A stretch of DNA of 20,439 nucleotides from CAZTII01 sp964613305 (lineage in GTDB: Bacteria > Bacillota_I > Bacilli_A > Erysipelotrichales > Erysipelotrichaceae), in contig CAZTII010000030.1 of assembly GCA_964613305.1 (NCBI GenBank), positions 1 to 20,439 of the forward strand, given 5' to 3'. The position numbers were made by a program, and so were the translations under genes. The notes under the pieces are model-generated. The model saw only the letters and a program-made list of their open reading frames with translations, was not told the DNA's origin and did not search any database. How positions within the stretch are numbered: the stretch's first letter is position 1; each line of letters opens with the position of its first letter. Below, one piece after another: positions 16,002 to 20,439 of this stretch.

Positions 16002-16130
16002 GGGGGTGCGGACAAATACTTGGACTAAATTAACCCTAAGTTTTGTCGCATGGTCGTAACTTAAGTTCAATATGAATTTCCGGTAGCCACTATTACGATA
16101 TTATTGAGTACTATCTTAAAGAGTAATATA
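16002..16130 (+). ncRNA. Structured RNA immediately upstream of the TnpB-like gene
   Basis: Three hairpins follow one another. Hairpin 1 pairs GCGG/CAAA/ACTT (16008-16021) with AAGT/TTTG/TCGC (16038-16049): 12 pairs with two single-base bulges. Its loop carries ACCC (16033-16036), which can pair with GGGT (16004-16007) as a pseudoknot. Hairpin 2 pairs TCGTAA (16054-16059) with TTACGA (16093-16098) and encloses AAGTTCA-ATA-TGAATTT (16063-16079). Hairpin 3 pairs ATATTATT (16098-16105) with AGTAATAT (16122-16129). The region ends 29 bases before the nuclease start. It could be a transposon-end structure bound by a TnpA or a guide-type RNA for the nuclease. The folding is seen by eye only, and no family is recognised. 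Confidence 0.5.
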
Positions 16131-16158
16131 AAGGTAATGACTCGCGTAGTTTGATTAG

Positions 16159-17662
16159 ATGTTATCAAAAAATATAAAATTTGTTGCTTGTTTGTTAAAC
16201 AAACGTTTTCTTATAGCGGAAAGAATGTATAATACTATGACTAAATTTGCTTTGAATCAACTAAACAAAATGAAAGAAAACAAAGAGTATCAAAAAGAAT
16301 TTGAAAATTATTTAAACTGTAAATCAAATGGTTATCACGAAAAAGCAAAAGAAAGTTCTAAAGCATTAAAAAAATATCAACAACAATATTCATTGTCAGA
16401 ATATCAATTCCATCGATTTATAAAGGTTCAACAACAACGGTACAAAAAGAATATTGATAGTAATACAGCTCAAAAAATCGCTACACAAGCATGGCAAGCT
16501 GTGGAAAGTGTTTTGTATAGAAAAGGTAAAAAACTTCATTTAAAAAAAATATAATACATTATCATCCTTAGAAGGAAAAACGAATAAACAAGGAATCCGC
16601 TTTAATAAAGAAGAACAACGATTACTGTGGAATAAACTTAGTATTTGGGTAAAAATTAGAAAAAGTGATATGTTTTTAATCGAATCGCTAGATAAAAAGA
16701 TTAAATATTGTCGTATAGTTAGAAAACCCTTTAAACAAGGATATAAATTTTTTCTGCAATTAGTGATGGAAGGAATACCACCAACAAAGTATTGTGCAAC
16801 AACTGGTGAAGTACGTCATATCAATAGAGTCGATTCTAGCGTCGGACTTGATATTGGTACATCCTCGCTAGCATATTGTAGTGAACATGGTGTTGGTTTA
16901 GTAGAAATTGCACCAAACTCTACAAAGTATGATAAGCAAATTGTACGTTGTTTAAAGTCATTAGAACGTTCTAGAAAAGCGATGAATCCTGATAATTATA
17001 ATGAAAATGGAACTGTAAAAAAAGGACAGTACGTTATAAAGGAAAATGGCAAAAAACGAAAAGTTAAATTACGATGGAAACATAGTAAAAAATACAAAAG
17101 GAAAGTATTTGAGTTAAAAAATTTGTATCGATTAAAAACTATACATATTAAAAGTGAGCATTGTAAACTTGCCAATATAATACTTTCGCTAGGTGATGAA
17201 ATTTATGTAGAAACAATGAATTTTAAAGGATTACAGAAAAAAGCGAAAGAAACAACAGTTAATGAAAAAACAGGAAAATTTAACAGTAAAAAACGCTATG
17301 GCAAGAGTTTAGGAAATAAAGCTCCTGCAATGCTTATCACAATAATTGAACAAAAATTAAGCTATCAAGGAAAAACTATTAAAAAAGTTAATACCCAAAC
17401 CTTTAAAGCGAGCCAATATCATCATGTAGATGATGTACATATTAAAAAAGAACTAAAGCAACGATGGAATGTGATTGATGGAAAGAACATTCAACGAGAT
17501 TTATATTCAGCATTTCTATTAATGAATAGCAAAGCAACTTTAAAAGAAACCGATAAAGAAGCGTGTAATAAAAATTTTGAACAGTTTGTTCAACAACATG
17601 ATGAATGTATTGTTTCATTAAGAAACCAAAAACATAAATTATTAAGTAGTTTTGGACTATAA
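16159..17662 (+). pseudogene. TnpB-like RuvC nuclease, frameshifted, no zinc ribbon
   Basis: Two consecutive frames (to 16554, then from about 16550 onward) encode one protein of about 500 residues belonging to the TnpB/OrfB relatives of IS200/IS605-type elements. The break is in an A8 run (16542-16549): removing one A restores continuity through GKKLHLKK-YNTLSSLEGKTNKQ. In the joined protein the RuvC acidic residues are D231 (GLDIGTS), E351 (IYVETMNFKG) and D447 (QRDLYSAF), all present. The C-x2-C zinc ribbon expected between E and the last D is absent, as in a clostridial subfamily ending in SSFG. The first ATG lacks a ribosome binding site and the extreme N-terminus looks slightly short, with stops just upstream. 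TnpB proteins are RNA-guided nucleases; activity here is unproven. No tnpA is present. It may be a pseudogene or be rescued by slippage. Confidence 0.8.
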
Positions 17663-17860
17663 GAAGTAAATCATGGGTGAGCTGCCATTCCCATTAACGT
17701 TAAATGACATTGAGTCATTTGTTAAGAAAAGTTCGCATATAATAAGGCTATATCATAGGTATTGATTGATACTAAAGCGATTTAATATCAGCCTCTATGT
17801 GATTCCTTATCGTAATAGAACCTACCACATTCATGTGTGTAGAGCAGTCAGTATCAAAGG
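17663..17860 (+). other. 3' flank of the TnpB-like gene with hairpins
   Basis: AAATGAC (17702-17708) and GTCATTT (17714-17720) form a perfect 7-bp hairpin with loop ATTGA. Further on, CACAT-TC-ATGTG (near 17828-17839) is enclosed by CTCTA and TAGAG. These could mark the right end of the element or, as in classical TnpB loci, a 3' guide RNA. The element boundaries and any target duplication could not be fixed by eye. Confidence 0.3.
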
Positions 17861-18286
17861 GATAATATTTTTTAAATTATTATCTTGTTATTTTTTGAAA
17901 ATAATATATACAAATATTGTATTTAATTTAAAAATTATCGATGATACATATTTGAGTATTAATAACGTATCATGAATAATACATCATGGGTAATCACTTA
18001 TCGGTTCGTATTATAAAGCAACATCGCACCAAAAATACAGAATATACTATAATCCATATATTTAATATGTTTTTTTATATTTTAAGTGGCATTTTTTGTA
18101 TGAAATTATATTTACTTGTTTATGACTATTACAGAAGTGTAAGATTAAAACTTTTAATTTATGATAAAATATGATATATAAATAATTGAATAGTGAGGAT
18201 GCATAAGATGTTATTATTGATATGATACAGTTGCAGCAACCTGTGATAATAAAACTTGTGAATAATTAATAAAAATTATACGAGGA
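17861..18286. other. AT-rich gene-free stretch before the intron
   Basis: About 430 bases of very AT-rich sequence with no credible gene. Short open frames at 17766-17975 and 17986-18174 lack ribosome binding sites, have no recognisable content and lie in low-complexity sequence. The final bases (to CGAGGA at 18281-18286) form the 5' exon side of the group II intron. Confidence 0.5.
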
Positions 18287-18997
18287 GTGTGCCAGTTCTG
18301 TATGATTAGTATAGTTGAGTGAAAGTCTCAACCTGGCAAAGTCTTGCAAAAATCAAGTTCTAAGTACCTTTTGTCAAAGACGCATTGTGAGTTTTAAGAG
18401 TAGAGCAAGGAGTACGAGAGCCGCAATGCGAAAGTGTGAGGCAATCTAGCCCCGTAATGATACAATCATAGAAGCCGATGTAGTTCCACATACAGTAGGC
18501 TAGCGCAAAGCTGGTTAGGAGGTACTCTGTCGAGGAACAAGAGTGTGGCGAGCATATAATGGTATTAACCGTATACTTGTTAGAACTGATAAATTCCGTC
18601 AAAGAGTGGAAATAAAAGTACAAGGTCTTGTCACTAAGGATTTTCTGAAAAATTACCAGAAGTCGGTTTGTCTTTTAGTAGTGATAAAACCTATGAAAGT
18701 AGATAAGATAAAGAGGACAACAAATCATCAATTTCAAAAGAAAAACGAGTATCACAGCAGCATACACAAGGGTGGCACATGAACTAAAAAAATAAGTTAT
18801 CAACTAAAAAAGTATGCAAAATATAAAGCCATGATGCTAAAAGGCCTCGTATAGCAACGGATATTTAGGAAATGAAAATGAAGATGATTTAACGAGTCGT
18901 ATGCGGGAAAACTGCAGGTACGGATCTGTGAGGGCAGTGGACAAACCTTTCACATTATTATTAAGAAAGAGAAGTAGGAAAAGACCATCTACTCGAC
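18287..18997 (+). mobile_element. Group II intron lacking an ORF
   Basis: The 711-nt element starts GTGTG (18287-18291), the group II 5' consensus. GCCAG (18291-18295) pairs with CTGGC (18333-18337), and GTTGAG (18314-18319) with CTCAAC (18327-18332). Domain I segments resemble other bacterial introns, for example GGCTAGCGCAAAGCTGG (18499-18515) and AGTGGAAATAAAAGTACAAGG (from 18605). Domain V is at 18894-18926 and domain VI ends CTACTCGAC at 18997, with an A in CTACTC as the likely branch base. Reverse transcriptase/maturase coding sequence is missing: only about 200 nt lie between the domain II-III region and domain V, where a degenerate remnant may persist. Splicing and movement would need a maturase made elsewhere. 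It interrupts no recognisable gene. Domain V has substitutions, so it may be dead. Confidence 0.85.
18894..18926 (+). ncRNA. Group II intron domain V with altered triad
   Basis: GAGTCGTA (18894-18901) pairs with TACGGATC (18919-18926), and an upper stem TGCGG/CTGCA carries a GAAAA loop with a two-base GG bulge on the 3' side. In active introns the first arm begins GAGCC with the catalytic triad A-G-C opposite G-G-T-T-C. Here the triad reads A-G-T, giving a U-G wobble, and the next-to-triad G faces A instead of U. These are the positions that bind catalytic metal ions, so reduced or lost splicing is plausible. Confidence 0.8.
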
Positions 18998-19238
18998 GCT
19001 ACATTACTGACATTTAGCTATTATCCTAACTTAATATAATAATGTTAGTTACAATCTCTCAGTCCTTGTTATTTGTTTTGTGGAAGATGTAGTTTACTTA
19101 TGTATATAATTACTCCCACTTCACAAAGATTTCTGTATTATATTACTGATTACTCTTATTTTAAAAAGGAAATAATTATTAAAGTAATGTTATTGTTTAA
19201 TAAGCTATTTAAGTGCCTTTGAGCGATATGGAGGAAAA

Positions 19239-19826
19239 ATGAAGAAAATTATCATTAGTTTATTAACTTGTGTATTATCTATATGTAGTGCGCCAACGAA
19301 CATTGTTGGCAAAAATTATGACAACCTTACTATTAGAAAAGAAATTGGTCAAAATCCCTATGAAAAGAAAACTATTATATACGATAACGGGAAAACAACA
19401 ATAGTAATAGTTAATCATTTAACTGGAGACGCCTCCATTGATGGTATCGCTTTAGAAAAAAAAGTGGTTCATTTACCACTACCACGAACAACCGTAGATT
19501 ATTCTACCGCACTAAGTGTACAATATAAAATTCCTTGGAAAGGATCTATAGCAGCGACATCTACAATTATAATGGCGTTATATACTAATATTTATACAAC
19601 AACTGCAGTAGCTATTGCCAATTTTGTAGCAGCTGAGAAATACGATGTTTGGGTATCGGCAATTCAATATAACAGTAAAGAGGATTATTATTCTAGTTGT
19701 TATAATACTTACTATAAAAAGTCTATTTATAGAAATATAACTGCTTATAAAAACTTTGTTAGTAAACAAAATGTAATTTATGGACCAAAACACGGTAGCT
19801 GGTTTGATCCTATAAGGCCTGAGTAG
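19239..19826 (+). CDS. Secreted bacteriocin-like protein (possible geobacillin-26 type)
   Basis: The 195-residue protein starts with a classical signal peptide (MKKIIISLLTCVLSICSA, cleavage near residue 18-24). Residues 40-75 look like beta strands with a DNGKT turn, and a Trp-Lys-Gly stretch at 100-102 is followed by a hydrophobic, Ala/Thr/Ile-rich segment (about 103-134) that could insert into membranes. Tyr-rich helices and a conserved-looking end, YGPKHGSWFDPIRPE, follow. This layout resembles the large unmodified bacteriocins of the geobacillin-26 kind, but the match is from memory of the pattern and not certain. It has a strong GGAGG ribosome binding site and precedes a small membrane protein by 4 bases, as toxin-immunity pairs do. 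Upstream 18998-19238 holds only AT-rich sequence with a TATAAT at 19105-19110. Confidence 0.6.
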   Translation: MKKIIISLLTCVLSICSAPTNIVGKNYDNLTIRKEIGQNPYEKKTIIYDNGKTTIVIVNHLTGDASIDGIALEKKVVHLPLPRTTVDYSTALSVQYKIPWKGSIAATSTIIMALYTNIYTTTAVAIANFVAAEKYDVWVSAIQYNSKEDYYSSCYNTYYKKSIYRNITAYKNFVSKQNVIYGPKHGSWFDPIRPE

Positions 19827-19830
19827 CGTT

Positions 19831-20115
19831 ATGAAAAAACTATTTAGTTGGCAGTTAAATGATGATGAACGTTTTCAGCGTTATAAAAAATATCATATTT
19901 TGTTAGGTGTTTTCTATATATTTACATTTATTTTATTACCCATTTATTATTTGTTAGATAGTACTATCCACTTAAAACTGATTTTTATGGTTCTATGTAC
20001 GATACTATATATTCACACCCATTACAGGACATACATCGATCATAAAAAGCGAGCAGAGCGGTATCGACGATTAGAACAATTGGAAGAAATAGTTAAAAAA
20101 AATTCTTTGTTATAA
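19831..20115 (+). CDS. Small two-helix membrane protein, candidate immunity protein
   Basis: The 94-residue protein has a charged N-terminus, two hydrophobic segments (about 21-43 and 47-64) and a long basic-acidic helical tail (RTYIDHKKRAERYRRLEQLEEIVKK), so both ends should be cytosolic. It follows the secreted bacteriocin-like gene by four bases and has only a weak ribosome binding site, suggesting coupled translation. Position, size and topology fit an immunity protein that protects the producer's own membrane. No family is recognised, and a general accessory membrane protein remains possible. Confidence 0.55.
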   Translation: MKKLFSWQLNDDERFQRYKKYHILLGVFYIFTFILLPIYYLLDSTIHLKLIFMVLCTILYIHTHYRTYIDHKKRAERYRRLEQLEEIVKKNSLL

Positions 20116-20439
20116 ATTATCTCATTTTATTAAAAATGCTTTTAATTATTTTAGAAACATCAAAATTTACATTATGTGCTGTTCAGTAATTGATTAAATT
20201 GGTTAGGAAGCTCCTATAAGTTGACTTACTACCCTCAAAACTCGATAACTTGCATTTATAACGTAAATTAGTTACCCTGAGTGATTATCAAGAGGTACGT
20301 CAACCCCGTAGTGATTTAAATACTCCAAATTGTTAAACATCACTTTACCCAAATCAAATACATACTAAAAACGTCAAATTCTTTCGGTATTGTTGATTAA
20401 GTTGGGGTTTTGCTAATTGACAGCTATGAATTAAGTTGG
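20116..20439. other. Gene-free right end with inverted and direct repeats
   Basis: No coding region is credible in these 324 bases. AGTGAT (20310-20315) pairs with ATCACT (20339-20344), and AACCCC (20302-20307) with GGGGTT (20404-20409). ATTAAGTTGG occurs at 20396-20405 and again at 20430-20439, and a near copy, GATTAAATTGG, is at 20192-20202. AGGAAGCTCCT (20204-20214) is reminiscent of sequences near IS200/IS605 right ends. It could be a remnant mobile element or the start of one beyond the window. Confidence 0.3.

Noticed and set aside
15822..16130. Group I intron of an IStron upstream of the TnpB-like gene
   Set aside because: GGACTAAAT resembles the conserved R element, but no matching S element (AAGATATAGTC-like) or other core parts were found.
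17766..18174. Two small plus-strand ORFs rich in I, Y and F
   Set aside because: AT-rich low-complexity sequence with no ribosome binding sites and no family resemblance.
18360..18782. ORFs on both strands (18360-18623 minus, 18543-18782 plus)
   Set aside because: Both fall inside group II intron domains I-IV, where RNA structure, not coding, explains the sequence.
20396..20439. CRISPR array beginning at the right edge
   Set aside because: Only two 10-base repeats are visible, too short for CRISPR repeats, and no cas gene is present.

Overview
The window reads as a chromosomal segment of a low-GC Gram-positive bacterium (Bacillota). Support comes from the AT-rich sequence, strong AGGAGG-type ribosome binding sites, T-hairpin terminators, a T-box leader in front of lysS and a lipoprotein-type clostripain protease. 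An Erysipelotrichia- or Turicibacter-like host is my guess, not something the sequence proves.

Bases 1-15700 are ordinary core genome. They hold a small tandem Bfd-type [2Fe-2S] protein, then a Na+/phosphate cotransporter with a PhoU-like tail. The cotransporter follows three TGTTAA-like repeats spaced exactly 11 bp apart, resembling a PHO box. Next is a compact operon encoding the whole oxidative pentose phosphate branch (pgl-gnd-zwf), closed by a terminator. An AraC-type regulator precedes a heterodimeric ABC transporter whose first half has the AFADPENE D-loop region seen in YbtPQ/IrtAB-type iron-chelate transporters, and a SIS-domain protein follows. A T-box leader and lysS come next, then a convergent secreted C11 (clostripain) lipoprotein. 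A shared bidirectional terminator separates the last two.

From tRNA-Leu(UAG) at 15610 onward the window becomes accessory. Behind the tRNA terminator lies a promoter, then about 300 bases of strongly foldable sequence (a 16-position closing stem, GAAA-capped hairpins and a bulged hairpin with a possible pseudoknot). This runs directly into a TnpB-like RuvC nuclease gene. That gene is split by one extra A in an A8 run and has no zinc ribbon, but keeps the D/E/D catalytic positions. A 711-nt group II intron without an ORF follows, with a recognisable 5' end, domain V and domain VI. Its domain V departs from consensus at the catalytic triad.

The right end carries a two-gene unit: a secreted protein resembling geobacillin-26-type bacteriocins and a small two-helix membrane protein that could give immunity. 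The last 320 bases are non-coding but contain inverted and direct repeats.

The best candidate for something undescribed is the structured RNA region upstream of the zinc-ribbon-less TnpB homologue. RNA-before-nuclease is the order known for IscB, not for classical TnpB.
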